A stretch of 43,153 nucleotides of DNA from Synechococcus sp. UW140 (GTDB lineage: Bacteria > Cyanobacteriota > Cyanobacteriia > PCC-6307 > Cyanobiaceae), in NCBI GenBank assembly GCA_945877115.1, contig CAMCQR010000011.1, positions 1 through 43,153 on the forward strand. Direction: 5' to 3'. The position numbers and the translations under genes are program-made. Below, in pieces: positions 26,138-34,870 of this stretch. The notes under the pieces were generated by a model. The model saw only the letters and a program-made list of their open reading frames with translations. It made no database searches and had not been told where the DNA came from. Position 1 is the stretch's first letter; the number at the start of each line of letters is the position of its first letter.

Positions 26138-28024
26138 TCAGGGACTAGCCAAGCGGGACACCCGCAGCCAGGGCCCCCAGGGGTTGGCGCAGCCGATCAG
26201 GGCCACAGGCCGGGGCCGCTCCTGGGCCAGCAGCCAGGCATGCAGGGCGGGCTCCAGGGTGATCAGGGGCCAAACCTGGGAACCCTGCGCCGCAGACGGC
26301 CGATCCGCCAGAACCAGGCTGAAGCCCCCCTGATCATCGGGTCGCAATTCCCCCTGCCAGAGGCGCTCCCCAGGTTCGCAGGGGGTCACGCTGGCCGGTC
26401 CCGCCCCGCCGCTGCCCGCCACACCGCCCGTCAGAACGCCCTCCGGGCTAAGGACGGCAGGATCCGCTAAAACCTGCCGTTGGCGTTGGGCCCACTCGGG
26501 GTGATGCCAGGGGGTATCCCAGAGCGGAAAGGGACCGGCCGGGGCCTGGGGATCCTCGATCAGGCCCCTCTGAATGTCGGCCACCGGAACGGCGGCTGGC
26601 GGCTGGCCGCGCCGCACCGCCAGGGCCGCCGCCAGCCCCGCCGCCTGACCCACGTTGAGCACCAGGGGTTGCAGCCGGGTGGCGCCATTGGCCATGTGGC
26701 TGACACTGATGGCCTTGTCGGCCGCCATCAGATTGCTGACGCCGGCGCTGACCAGGGCCCCGTAGGGAATCGTGAAAGGGGTACCGCTCCAGCGACCACC
26801 CCAGCGACAGCTCTTGGGGGCCAAGAGCCAGTCGGGACCCGGGTAATGGTGGTCATTGGCGTAATTCCCCACGGCAATGGCGCTGCTGCCTCCCCCGGGC
26901 AACAACGGCAAGGGGGCCCGGCAGGCACCCGCCCCCAGCGGCAGCAACTGCTGCTCCACCACCACCTCCAACCCCACCAACCGCCGTCCTTCCCGCCAGT
27001 AGGGCATCAGGGCCAGACTCTGGTTCCCCTCCAGCTCGCCAACGGCCGCCGCCGAGGCATCGGGAAACACTGGCGCCGCCTCCAGGCGGCCACCGCTGGC
27101 CAGCGCCAGGGCCTGGGCGAAGGCCCCACTGTGGGCCCGCATCTGGGCCGCCAGTTCCGCCTCTCCGGCATCAGCTGGGAAGGCCGCCGCCGGCCTCCCA
27201 CTGGCCAAAGCCCGCTGGAGGCCCCCATGCCAATCGTTGCCATGCAGGGGCCAATTCAGCATCACCAGCCCCCCGGGGAGGCGTCCATAGGTGAGGGTGC
27301 GCTCCAGCCCAAACGCTGTGCATGAGCCCGCAAAAGGTCCCTGGGGCAGGGGAGGGTCCAGGGGAACCTCTGGCGCTGCCTCATCGCGCAGTTGGCCCAG
27401 CCACACCCAGGTGGGGGACTGGATGGGTTGGTCCTGGAAAAAAGGCTCGCTGTCCAAGCGGGCCTGCTCTGGGGCACTGGGTTCCAGCCACTGTTCCCGG
27501 GGCTCCCAGCCCAACCGGAACGGGGCCCCGGCCAGGGCGATCAGCTCTCCCCGGTCACTGCCATCGATGACCACCTGGGCGCCGATGTCCAGGATGGCGT
27601 GTTGCCCCCCTGCTCGGCCCTGGGGCCGTTCCAGCCGCAGCGCCATGATGCGCCCCCCGGTGCGCCGCACCTCCAGCAGGCGGCAACCTGGCCACCACTG
27701 CAGCCGGGGTTCGGCCCGCAGCCAGCGGCGCAGGATCGCCTCGGCCGTGGCGGGGCGATAGCCAAAACAACTGACCCAATTCTGATCAAGTCCCAGGGGT
27801 TCGGCCCGGGCCAGTTCCCGCAACAGGGCCCCCCAGAGACCGGTTTGCCAGGGACTCAGTTCGTTGCCATCGGGGGCGCAGACCCCCGCCGCACTGACCA
27901 TGCCCCCCACCCAGCTTCCCGGGGTGAGCAGCAGGGTGGTGGCGCCGGATCGGGCCGCTTGGAGGGCGGCGGCCATGCCGCCCGTGCCACCGCCCCAGAC
28001 CAGCACCTCCACCGAATCGGTCAT
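26138..28024 (-). CDS. FAD-dependent oxidoreductase
   Basis: The 628-residue product starts MTDSVEVLVWGGGTGGMAAA, a dinucleotide-binding motif for FAD (GGGTGG at residues 11-16), followed by TLLLTPGSWVGGMVSAAGVC. Later VVIDGSDRGELIALAGAPFR and LMAADKAISVSHMANGATRL match the FAD-oxidoreductase family (PF12831-like) often found in environmental bacteria. The substrate is unknown. No signal peptide is clear; the start ATG at 28024 directly precedes the FAD motif as expected. It converges on the RNB gene (29 bases between stops) and is divergent from metG with 161 bases between starts. Confidence 0.85.
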   Translation of the reverse strand: MTDSVEVLVWGGGTGGMAAALQAARSGATTLLLTPGSWVGGMVSAAGVCAPDGNELSPWQTGLWGALLRELARAEPLGLDQNWVSCFGYRPATAEAILRRWLRAEPRLQWWPGCRLLEVRRTGGRIMALRLERPQGRAGGQHAILDIGAQVVIDGSDRGELIALAGAPFRLGWEPREQWLEPSAPEQARLDSEPFFQDQPIQSPTWVWLGQLRDEAAPEVPLDPPLPQGPFAGSCTAFGLERTLTYGRLPGGLVMLNWPLHGNDWHGGLQRALASGRPAAAFPADAGEAELAAQMRAHSGAFAQALALASGGRLEAAPVFPDASAAAVGELEGNQSLALMPYWREGRRLVGLEVVVEQQLLPLGAGACRAPLPLLPGGGSSAIAVGNYANDHHYPGPDWLLAPKSCRWGGRWSGTPFTIPYGALVSAGVSNLMAADKAISVSHMANGATRLQPLVLNVGQAAGLAAALAVRRGQPPAAVPVADIQRGLIEDPQAPAGPFPLWDTPWHHPEWAQRQRQVLADPAVLSPEGVLTGGVAGSGGAGPASVTPCEPGERLWQGELRPDDQGGFSLVLADRPSAAQGSQVWPLITLEPALHAWLLAQERPRPVALIGCANPWGPWLRVSRLASP

Positions 28025-28185
28025 GGGTGGTCTGCGGGCGCCTGGCCTGATCCTGGTGCGTCGGGCGGCCCCTGTCCAGGGGCCTGCCAGGCCCGCTCGG
28101 TAAGATTGCTTTCGGGTCAGGGTCTTGCCGTTGGCCCAGAAGCCCGTCAGGCCGGTCGGGATCCCCCACGTCTTGCGACGCCCTG

Positions 28186-29748
28186 ATGCCCTTCACCCTG
28201 ACCACACCCCTCTATTACGTCAACGATCGCCCCCATCTGGGCAGCACTTACACCACCGTCGCCTGCGATGCGATCGCCCGCTACCAGAGGCTGCAGGGCC
28301 AAAAGGTGGAGTTCATTACCGGCTGCGATGAACACGGGCAGAAAATCCAGCGCACCGCCGAAGCGGCGGGGGTGACCCCCCAAGCCCACTGCGACGCCGT
28401 CTCGGCCCGGTTCCGGCAACTCTGGCAAAGCTGGCAGATCAGCAACAACCATTTCATCCGTACCACCGATCCCCGCCATCGGGCCATCGTCGAGCAGTTC
28501 TTTGCCCGGGTCGAGGCCAACGGCGATGTGCGGGAAGGCCGCCAGCAGGGTTGGTATTGCGTCGCCTGCGAGGAATACAAGGACGATCCGGCCGCCGCCA
28601 TCGAGCCGAGCTGTGCTGTGCACCAGCGGCCCCTGGAATGGCGCGACGAAATGAATCTGTTCTTTCGCCTTTCCCGCTATCAAGAAGACATCGAACGCCT
28701 GGTGGCCAGCCCAGGCTTTGTGGCGCCGGCCTCGCGGCAGCGGGAGGTCCAGAATTTTGTGGCCGGAGGTCTGAAGGATTTTTCGATTTCCCGGCTGGAT
28801 GTGCCCTGGGGGATTCCCGTACCCGGCCATGCAGGGCATACTTTTTATGTGTGGTTTGACGCCCTGCTGGGTTATCTCTCTGCCCTGCTCGAAAGCGATG
28901 ACCCGCCCGATTTAGAACTGGCTGTCTCCCGCGGCTGGCCCGCCGATCTCCACGTGATTGGCAAAGACATCCTGCGCTTCCATGCGGTCTTTTGGCCGGC
29001 GATGTTGCTGTCGGCGGGGCTGGAGTTGCCGAAACGGGTCTTCGGCCATGGCTTCCTGACCCGCGAGGGCCAGAAGATGGGTAAATCCCTGGGCAATGTG
29101 CTCGATCCAGAGGTATTGCTCGAGCGCTGTGGAGCCGATGCGGTGCGCTGGTATCTCCTGCGGGATATTCCCTTCGGCGAAGACGGCGATTTCCAACAGC
29201 AACGCTTCAGCGATCTGGTCAACAACGATCTCGCCAACACCATCGGCAACCTGCTGAATCGCACCACCTCCATGGCCCGCAAGTGGTTTGACGGGGGCGT
29301 TCCGCCCGCCGGCGCCGCCCTGGAGTCGAGCCATCCCCTGGCCGTCGCCGCCTTGGCCGCCGCCGATCCGTTCGATGCCGCCATGGGGGCCCTGGAGTTT
29401 CGCGGCGCGGCCGAATCCCTGCTGCGGCTGGCCGAAACCGCCAACGGCTATCTCAACACCCAGGCCCCCTGGAAACAGATGAAACAACCGGGCCAGGAGG
29501 CGGCCGTTGGGTCTGACCTTTATGCGGTGCTGGAGGTGAGCCGCTGGTTGGCGGTGTTGTTGGCCCCCCTGGTGCCCGACCTTTCGGCCCGCATGCTCAG
29601 CCAGCTCGGCCAACCGGCCCTGGAGAGTGGGGCCAGCGCCAGCCTCACCTGGCACCCAGTCCGCCAATGGGGCCTGCTGCGTCCGGGTGATCCACTCCCT
29701 GAACCTGTGCCGGTGATGCAGCGCCTGGAGCTGGATTCCCCCCTGTGA
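28186..29748 (+). CDS. metG: Methionine-tRNA ligase
   Basis: MetG charges tRNA-Met, including the initiator. The 520-residue product shows the class I signatures: PLYYVNDRPHLGSTY with HLGS (17-20) as the HIGH motif, FITGCDEHGQKIQ, a short zinc-knuckle-like insert GWYCVACEEYKDD, and KMGKSLGN as the KMSKS motif. GADAVRWYLLRDIPFGEDGD and an anticodon-binding helical domain follow. It is the shorter MetG form, without the C-terminal tRNA-binding appendage. A four-base overlap (GTGA) links it to lptC. Confidence 0.96.
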   Translation: MPFTLTTPLYYVNDRPHLGSTYTTVACDAIARYQRLQGQKVEFITGCDEHGQKIQRTAEAAGVTPQAHCDAVSARFRQLWQSWQISNNHFIRTTDPRHRAIVEQFFARVEANGDVREGRQQGWYCVACEEYKDDPAAAIEPSCAVHQRPLEWRDEMNLFFRLSRYQEDIERLVASPGFVAPASRQREVQNFVAGGLKDFSISRLDVPWGIPVPGHAGHTFYVWFDALLGYLSALLESDDPPDLELAVSRGWPADLHVIGKDILRFHAVFWPAMLLSAGLELPKRVFGHGFLTREGQKMGKSLGNVLDPEVLLERCGADAVRWYLLRDIPFGEDGDFQQQRFSDLVNNDLANTIGNLLNRTTSMARKWFDGGVPPAGAALESSHPLAVAALAAADPFDAAMGALEFRGAAESLLRLAETANGYLNTQAPWKQMKQPGQEAAVGSDLYAVLEVSRWLAVLLAPLVPDLSARMLSQLGQPALESGASASLTWHPVRQWGLLRPGDPLPEPVPVMQRLELDSPL

Positions 29749-30959
29749 GCACCGCTTGCCGCGGCTGTGGGCCCTGGCTGCTGTTGGTCCTAGGGCTGGT
29801 GCCCCTGGGCTGCAGCCGCCCACCAACCACCTTTGACGATGCCTCACCACCGTTTGTGTTTCGCGCCCTCAATCTGAAACAACAAAATGAGCGCGGCCAA
29901 CCCACCTGGGAATTGACCAGCCCAGAGGCCCGTTACGACATCATGCGCCGGGTCGCCCAGGCCCGATCCCCCCAGGGTGTCATCTACGTCGCCGGCAAAC
30001 CCCTCTATCGGCTCCAAGCCGCCAGCGGCACCGTGATCAATGACGGTGAAGTGATTCTGTTGGAGGGGGGCATCCGGGTCGAACGCCATGGCCAACAACC
30101 GGTCTTGATTACGGCGCGCCGGGCCCGCTGGATTCCAAGCCAGAAGCTCCTGCGCATCGATCGCGCCCCCGTGGCTAGAGACGGCTTGCATCGCCTCACC
30201 GCCCAACGGGCACGCTTCCTCTTCGATCGCGACCGACTGGAACTCGAGGGGGCTCCGCAACTCGAGCGCTGGGGCCAACCCAGCGATCCCTTCAACATCA
30301 AACAGCGGGGCAAGCCCGAAGTGGTGGCCCTTCCCCAGCGGCTCACCTGGCAACCGGGGGATGGGGCCCTGGAGGCCGAGGGTCCGTTGCGGATCACGCG
30401 CGTGCCCCCCGGCCGTCCGCCCCGGGCCTTACCCCAGACCCTCACCGCCGCCAGCCTGAAGGGCAACACCCGTGAGCAGCGGTACCAGCTCCAGGCCCCA
30501 GTTCAGATACGCGATCCCCTCGACAAGTTCGATTTCGACGCCCAAAATCTGCAGCTGGATGGGGCGGCCCAAACCCTCAGCAGCGACCAGGCCTTCAGCG
30601 GCCACTGGAAGGATTGGACGGTTGGCGGAAAAAGCCTCGTGATCGATGCCCGCCAGACCACGGCCACCATCCCCCTGGACTGCCGCCTGCAGCGGAGTGG
30701 CGAGTCCCTGGGCGCCAGGCTCTGCCGCTGGAATTGGAAGGACGAAACCCTTTTCGCCGAGGGCGATGTGGACTATCAGCGGACCGCCCAGAAGCAACGC
30801 ACCCGGGCCGGTCAACTCTCGGGTCGCCTGGGCCCTGGGGGCGAGCTCAATCTGGCCACACCCGGCGGTCGGGTGATCAGCGCGTTTCAGGTGCCTCAGC
30901 GGCAGCGCCCCCTGCCCCCCGCACCTCCGCGGCCCAGGCCGGAACCCCTGCGTCTATAA
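29745..30959 (+). CDS. lptC: LptC-like lipoprotein (LPS export)
   Basis: LptC helps pass lipopolysaccharide from the inner-membrane ABC transporter LptBFG to the periplasmic bridge. The 404-residue product begins with a lipoprotein signal: hydrophobic LLLVLGLVPLGC with the lipobox cysteine at C23. The mature part has the beta-strand-rich LptC/OstA pattern, including WELTSPEARYDI, EVILLEGGIRVERHG and LIDARQTTA-type repeats in the C-terminal half. It is twice the size of E. coli LptC, as is typical of cyanobacterial versions with extended beta-jellyroll. The Pro-rich tail overlaps the convergent ccb gene by 83 bases. Confidence 0.82.
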   Translation: MSTACRGCGPWLLLVLGLVPLGCSRPPTTFDDASPPFVFRALNLKQQNERGQPTWELTSPEARYDIMRRVAQARSPQGVIYVAGKPLYRLQAASGTVINDGEVILLEGGIRVERHGQQPVLITARRARWIPSQKLLRIDRAPVARDGLHRLTAQRARFLFDRDRLELEGAPQLERWGQPSDPFNIKQRGKPEVVALPQRLTWQPGDGALEAEGPLRITRVPPGRPPRALPQTLTAASLKGNTREQRYQLQAPVQIRDPLDKFDFDAQNLQLDGAAQTLSSDQAFSGHWKDWTVGGKSLVIDARQTTATIPLDCRLQRSGESLGARLCRWNWKDETLFAEGDVDYQRTAQKQRTRAGQLSGRLGPGGELNLATPGGRVISAFQVPQRQRPLPPAPPRPRPEPLRL

Positions 30960-31560
30960 GTTTTTCAGCCCACCCCCCGATCCATAGCAGATCGGCCTGA
31001 CTGAAGCAACGGGCTGACCAGCCTCCCAGGACCAACACGGCCTCCTGGCCCACCGGCTGCACCACCACCGACGGCAGATCCGCCAACAGCGGTTCAAATT
31101 CGACCCGTCCGGGATACAGGTTGAGATCTACCAGGGAGATGGCCTTTTGTCGCTCCAGACTCTGCTGACAGATCGGCCCGAGACAGAACGGGGTGTCCGC
31201 CAACAGACCCCGGCGCAGCAGGCTGTGGCTGCCGGCCTGGAGCAGCACCACGGCGGCGGGGGTGGCGGTCAACAGCATGCGGCTGCCCCAGGCCAACTCA
31301 CGGCGCAAGGGCTCGGGCAGGTCAGCGGCCAGGTCCAGTCCTTCGCGGCCCTCCAGCTCGGCCCTGGAGGCTTGGATAGGCTGGATGCGCTGCCACAACG
31401 CGGCGACCAACATCAACACCACCGCCAGCAGGCTGGCCAGGACGGCGGCGCGCTCCAGCGGGGGATCAATGCGGGGAGCCGACACCTGGTTGAGAACGAC
31501 CAGGCCCAGGGAGACCAGGCCGATCGCCAGCAGCAGGCGGGAGGCCAAAGGGGTGGCCAT
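30877..31560 (-). CDS. Cofactor assembly of complex C subunit B (CCB2/CCB4 family)
   Basis: The family is related to CCB2 and CCB4 of plants and algae, which attach heme c-i to cytochrome b6 in the b6f complex. The 227-residue product has two N-terminal hydrophobic segments (LLLAIGLVSLGLVVLNQV and VLASLLAVVLMLVAALW), separated by a short loop, then a soluble domain. That domain contains RRELAWGSRMLLTATPA and VVVQPVGQEAVLVLGGWSAR, ending near WIGGWAEKLIDAG. I used ATG 31560; an in-frame GTG at 31572 would add four residues. Its 3' end overlaps lptC by 83 bases in convergent orientation. Confidence 0.8.
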   Translation of the reverse strand: MATPLASRLLLAIGLVSLGLVVLNQVSAPRIDPPLERAAVLASLLAVVLMLVAALWQRIQPIQASRAELEGREGLDLAADLPEPLRRELAWGSRMLLTATPAAVVLLQAGSHSLLRRGLLADTPFCLGPICQQSLERQKAISLVDLNLYPGRVEFEPLLADLPSVVVQPVGQEAVLVLGGWSARCFSQADLLWIGGWAEKLIDAGVPAWAAEVRGAGGAAAEAPETR

Positions 31561-31700
31561 GGGGCGCTTCACAGCAATGCCAACAATGGCCGATCCGTCC
31601 CCCTGGCACCGACAGCTGGGAGACCTTGGCGGTCTGCGTCAGACTGGAGAACATCCGTGCGATCGCCTTGATCCTCGAACGCGCCCCTTGGCCCCTTCCC

Positions 31701-32399
31701 ATGGCCCCTCTGTTTCGCCACCAGGCCCAGATTGGCGCCTGGGGTTGGCTGACTTCTCTCGTGATCTCAGTGTTGCTGCTGTTCGGAGCTGTCGCGCCGG
31801 CGATCGCCCTGGGCGTGGGCGACCTGCCAGCGCTGCCACCGACAAGCCATGTGCTCGATCGGGCCCAGGTGTTGAGTCGGGCGGCCAGCGGCGAGATCGA
31901 AAAGGCCTTGGCGGCCCTGGAGGCCGATCACCTGGATGCCCAACTGATCACGATCGAACGGCTCGACTACGGCCTCAGCCTCGATCAGTTGGGCCAGCAA
32001 TTACTTCGGAAGTGGCACGACGCCGCGCCGGATCAACCGCGCCTGCTGGTGCTGCTTGACACCCAAACCCGGGCGGCCTCCATTGTTGCCGACCCGAGTG
32101 TCGAGCGCCAACTCACCCCCGATCTGTTGCGCAGTACCGCCCGGACCACGATGGCCTTGCCCCTGCGCAGCGGCGAGCGCTACCGACAGGCCACCCTGGA
32201 TGGACTAGTGCGACTTTCAACCGTATTGGCCGGCGGGGAAGATCCGGGCGAGCCGGTGGAAGAAACAGTGGTTGCACCGGCCAGCACGATTCCGAGCCAG
32301 GAGGAAACGGCCAAGAGCAATGCTTTCACCTGGATCGTCGCCTTGCTGGCCGTGGGCACGATTGTGCCCATGCTGACCTGGTGGATCTTTTCCCGTTGA
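31701..32399 (+). CDS. psb32: TPM-domain protein, Psb32-like (photosystem II repair)
   Basis: The 232-residue product resembles Psb32/TLP18.3, a thylakoid-lumen protein linked to photosystem II repair. It has a signal-like hydrophobic segment (WLTSLVISVLLLFGAVAPAIA), a TPM domain from about 40 to 165 (HVLDRAQVLSRAASGEIEKA, then AQLITIERLDYGLSLDQLGQ, then QPRLLVLLDTQTRAASIVA), and a C-terminal membrane helix (TWIVALLAVGTIVPMLTWWI). The arrangement, signal, TPM and C-terminal anchor, fits the family. ATG 31701 is chosen; upstream codons to 31626 add no conserved sequence. It is followed 16 bases later by pxcA. Confidence 0.8.
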   Translation: MAPLFRHQAQIGAWGWLTSLVISVLLLFGAVAPAIALGVGDLPALPPTSHVLDRAQVLSRAASGEIEKALAALEADHLDAQLITIERLDYGLSLDQLGQQLLRKWHDAAPDQPRLLVLLDTQTRAASIVADPSVERQLTPDLLRSTARTTMALPLRSGERYRQATLDGLVRLSTVLAGGEDPGEPVEETVVAPASTIPSQEETAKSNAFTWIVALLAVGTIVPMLTWWIFSR

Positions 32400-32415
32400 G
32401 TCCTCTCTGAACACC

Positions 32416-33591
32416 ATGGGTCTCAGCAATTGGATGGGCTCTTTTGCCAAGGGCAACGGTGACAGCACCACGACCGCCAACAGCAGCACCATCCGGATCA
32501 ACCACGACCTGGAGCGGGCCTATGAGGCGGCCCTGATGATTCAAAGCATCGAACTGGAGCATTACAACGATCGTCCGGTGCGACCCGAGTTGGAACTACG
32601 CCTGCCCAAGGGGATTCAGGCCCAGGTTCTGCGGAGTTTTCGCGCGGCTTTGCAGGTCTGCCTTGAATCGATACACCGCCTTGAGCCGATCCGGGGCCAA
32701 TTGGCCGGCCAGGAACTGCGCCAACTGCATCTCATCGAAACGGTGGTGACGCGGTATGACTCCAAGCGCCGTGTGCTGCCGAGCCTTAGCCGCAGCCCGG
32801 AACTCTTGCCCCGCAGTCTGCTGGGCGCCGTTGATCAAGTGCGCCGCCAGCTGGACCCTGAGGCGGAAGCCAATGTGCTGGCTGGTTTCAGGCGGCGACG
32901 GGACTCCACCTTGGTGGCCCTGCGCATCCTGCTGCTGCTGATCCTGGTGCCCCTATTGATCACCCAGCTGAGTCGCACCTTTGTGGTTTCGCCGCTGGTG
33001 GATCGATTTGCCCCGCACCACAATTTTCTTGGTTATGCCAAGCCCCACCTCGAAGAAAAGGCCGTCGAAGAACTACGGGTTTACCAGGCGGAGCTGGAAT
33101 TTGATGCCCTCCTCAACAAAAAAGCCCTTCCCACCAGGGAAGAGCTGCAGGAAAAACTGGGCGAACGGGCCCAGGTACTCAAACAGGAAGCCGATGAAGG
33201 CAGTACCCATGCGATAAAGAATGTACTTTCCGACTTGTTTGGCCTGATGAGTTTTGTCCTAGTTTGCCTAATTGGCCAACGGGATATTCAAGTCCTAAAG
33301 GGTTTTATCGATGAGCTGGTCTACGGATTGAGTGACAGCGCTAAAGCCTTTGCGATTATTTTATTTACGGATGTCTTCGTCGGCTTCCACAGTCCCGAAG
33401 GTTGGACTGTGCTTTTAGATGGGGTGGCCCACCACCTGGGTCTACCCGCCAAGCAGAATTTCATCATGTTGTTCATCGCCACCTTCCCTGTGGTGTTAGC
33501 AACAATCTTCAAATACTGGATCTTCCGCTACCTCAATCGCGTTTCGCCTTCTTCTGTGGCCACCCTGCGCAACATGAATGGAGGCGGTTGA
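32416..33591 (+). CDS. pxcA: Proton extrusion protein PxcA (CemA family)
   Basis: PxcA is required for light-induced proton extrusion in cyanobacteria and is homologous to chloroplast CemA (YCF10). The 391-residue product has a soluble helical N-terminal part (about 1-160), then four membrane segments in the order LVALRILLLLILVPLLITQL, FGLMSFVLVCLI, AFAIILFTDVFVGF and FIMLFIATFPVVLATIF. The conserved FHSPEGWTVLLDGVAHHLGL lies between the last two, and NRVSPSSVATLRNMN closes the protein. All are family hallmarks. Its 3' end overlaps cobU by 14 bases. Confidence 0.93.
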   Translation: MGLSNWMGSFAKGNGDSTTTANSSTIRINHDLERAYEAALMIQSIELEHYNDRPVRPELELRLPKGIQAQVLRSFRAALQVCLESIHRLEPIRGQLAGQELRQLHLIETVVTRYDSKRRVLPSLSRSPELLPRSLLGAVDQVRRQLDPEAEANVLAGFRRRRDSTLVALRILLLLILVPLLITQLSRTFVVSPLVDRFAPHHNFLGYAKPHLEEKAVEELRVYQAELEFDALLNKKALPTREELQEKLGERAQVLKQEADEGSTHAIKNVLSDLFGLMSFVLVCLIGQRDIQVLKGFIDELVYGLSDSAKAFAIILFTDVFVGFHSPEGWTVLLDGVAHHLGLPAKQNFIMLFIATFPVVLATIFKYWIFRYLNRVSPSSVATLRNMNGGG

Positions 33592-34174
33592 ATTGGGCCC
33601 GCCCCTGGCCAGCCCCCCCCGGGCCCATCGCACGATGGTCAGTGGTCCCGCCGGCAGCGGCAAAAGCCGCTGGGCCGAGCTGCTGGCCGAAGGCAGCGGC
33701 CTCACAGTGGTGTACCTGGCCACGGGCCCCCAGCGGCCCGACGATGCCGACTGGCAACAACGGCTGGAGCGGCACCGCCGGCGCCGTCCGACCACCTGGC
33801 ACTGCCGCGAGGTAGCCGGTGACCTGGGCCCGGCCCTCGGCCAGTTGGGGCCCGGGCAATTGGGCCTGGTGGATTCCCTAGGCACCTGGGTGGCTGCCCA
33901 TCTCGAAACGGGAGATGGGGATTGGCGTCAGCGTTGCCAAGAGCTCAGGGAAGCCCTGCATGACTCAGCCAGCCCCGTGATCCTGGTCTGTGAGGAGACG
34001 GCCTGGGGAGTGGTGCCCCCCACTGCCCTGGGGTTGCGGTTTCGCGAGCGGCTGGCGGATTTGCAGAGGCATTTGGCCGCCGACTGTGACCAGGCCTGGC
34101 TGGTGTTGCAAGGACGGGCCATTGATCTGCATGCCCATAGCCTTGCCGTCCCCCCTGATCCCAGGGACGCCTGA
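33578..34174 (+). CDS. cobU: Adenosylcobinamide kinase / guanylyltransferase
   Basis: CobU (CobP) phosphorylates adenosylcobinamide and transfers GMP to it, a late step in cobalamin assembly. The 198-residue product has the P-loop GPAGSGKS (23-30), HRRRRPTTWH with H66 at the site expected for the guanylylated histidine, VDSLGTWVA and VCEETAWGVVP, followed by GLRFRERLADLQRHLA. An in-frame ATG at 33635 (MVSGPAGSGKS) is a possible later start; 33578 is used since it gives full family length. It overlaps pxcA by 14 bases and trmL by one. It is the third cobalamin-related gene in the window. Confidence 0.92.
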   Translation: MEAVELGPPLASPPRAHRTMVSGPAGSGKSRWAELLAEGSGLTVVYLATGPQRPDDADWQQRLERHRRRRPTTWHCREVAGDLGPALGQLGPGQLGLVDSLGTWVAAHLETGDGDWRQRCQELREALHDSASPVILVCEETAWGVVPPTALGLRFRERLADLQRHLAADCDQAWLVLQGRAIDLHAHSLAVPPDPRDA

Positions 34175-34674
34175 TGCCGCGCGTGGTCCTATGGCAACCC
34201 CAAATTCCGCCTAACACAGGCAACGTGGCGCGCACCTGTGCCGCCACCGGCAGCGAACTGCATCTGATTGAACCCCTTGGCTTTGAGATCAACGACAGGC
34301 AACTGCGCCGTGCCGGCCTGGATTACTGGCCGTGGGTCCAATTGCACCGCCATGGGGATACAACAACGTTTCTGGAAATCTGCCGGCAGCAGGGGGGGCG
34401 GCTGGTGGCCCTAAGCAGCCATGCGGCCAGCACCTATACGGATTTTGCCTTCTGCGCCGATGACTGGTTGCTGTTTGGCCAGGAAACCAATGGACTGCCG
34501 GCCCCGTTGCTTGCCCAGGCTGATGCAGCACTGACGATTCCGATGGCCCAGAAAGCCCAACCAGGGCAGGGGGGAGTCCGCAGCCTGAACCTCTCCGTGG
34601 CGGTGGCGGTGGTTCTGTTTGAGTCCCTAAGGCAAATGCAAGTCAGAGAGGGGAAAGAAGGGTTAGAAGAATGA
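34174..34674 (+). CDS. trmL: tRNA (cytidine/uridine-34)-2'-O-methyltransferase TrmL
   Basis: TrmL is a SPOUT-family enzyme that 2'-O-methylates the wobble base of tRNA-Leu species. The 166-residue product contains QPQIPPNTGNVARTCAATGS, LHLIEPLGFEINDRQLRRAG, FGQETNGLPAPLL and GVRSLNLSVAVAVVLFE, which build the trefoil-knot SAM site. Relative to most TrmL proteins the stretch IPMAQKAQPGQGGVRSLN is a few residues longer between IPM and RSLN. The start shares one base with the cobU stop. It appears to be the last gene of the psb32-pxcA-cobU-trmL run. Confidence 0.93.
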   Translation: MPRVVLWQPQIPPNTGNVARTCAATGSELHLIEPLGFEINDRQLRRAGLDYWPWVQLHRHGDTTTFLEICRQQGGRLVALSSHAASTYTDFAFCADDWLLFGQETNGLPAPLLAQADAALTIPMAQKAQPGQGGVRSLNLSVAVAVVLFESLRQMQVREGKEGLEE

Positions 34675-34783
34675 GTGCAAGCAGGACATAAAAACCTGTT
34701 TCGGCAACCCTAAAGCATACCTTCTTTTAATTATCTACCACACTCCTGTCGAATTGTCAAGCTGATCGTATTTCCTGTCTGCG

Positions 34784-34812
34784 TTGACCTATGGAGGTCC
34801 ATACGCTAAGGT
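34784..34812 (+). promoter_or_regulatory. Candidate promoter with palindromic spacer
   Basis: TTGACC (34784-34789) and TAAGGT (34807-34812) are 17 bases apart and lie about 60 bases ahead of the M23 peptidase start. Inside the spacer is the palindrome TATGGA-GG-TCCATA (34790-34803). A symmetrical element between -35 and -10 is the layout of MerR-type operators; no MerR gene is visible here. The -10 match is weak. Confidence 0.35.
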
Positions 34813-34870
34813 CTGGCGGACTTGTGGATCATGGCTTCTCTAACAGGTCTTGTTCATTGAATTGGTTTGC

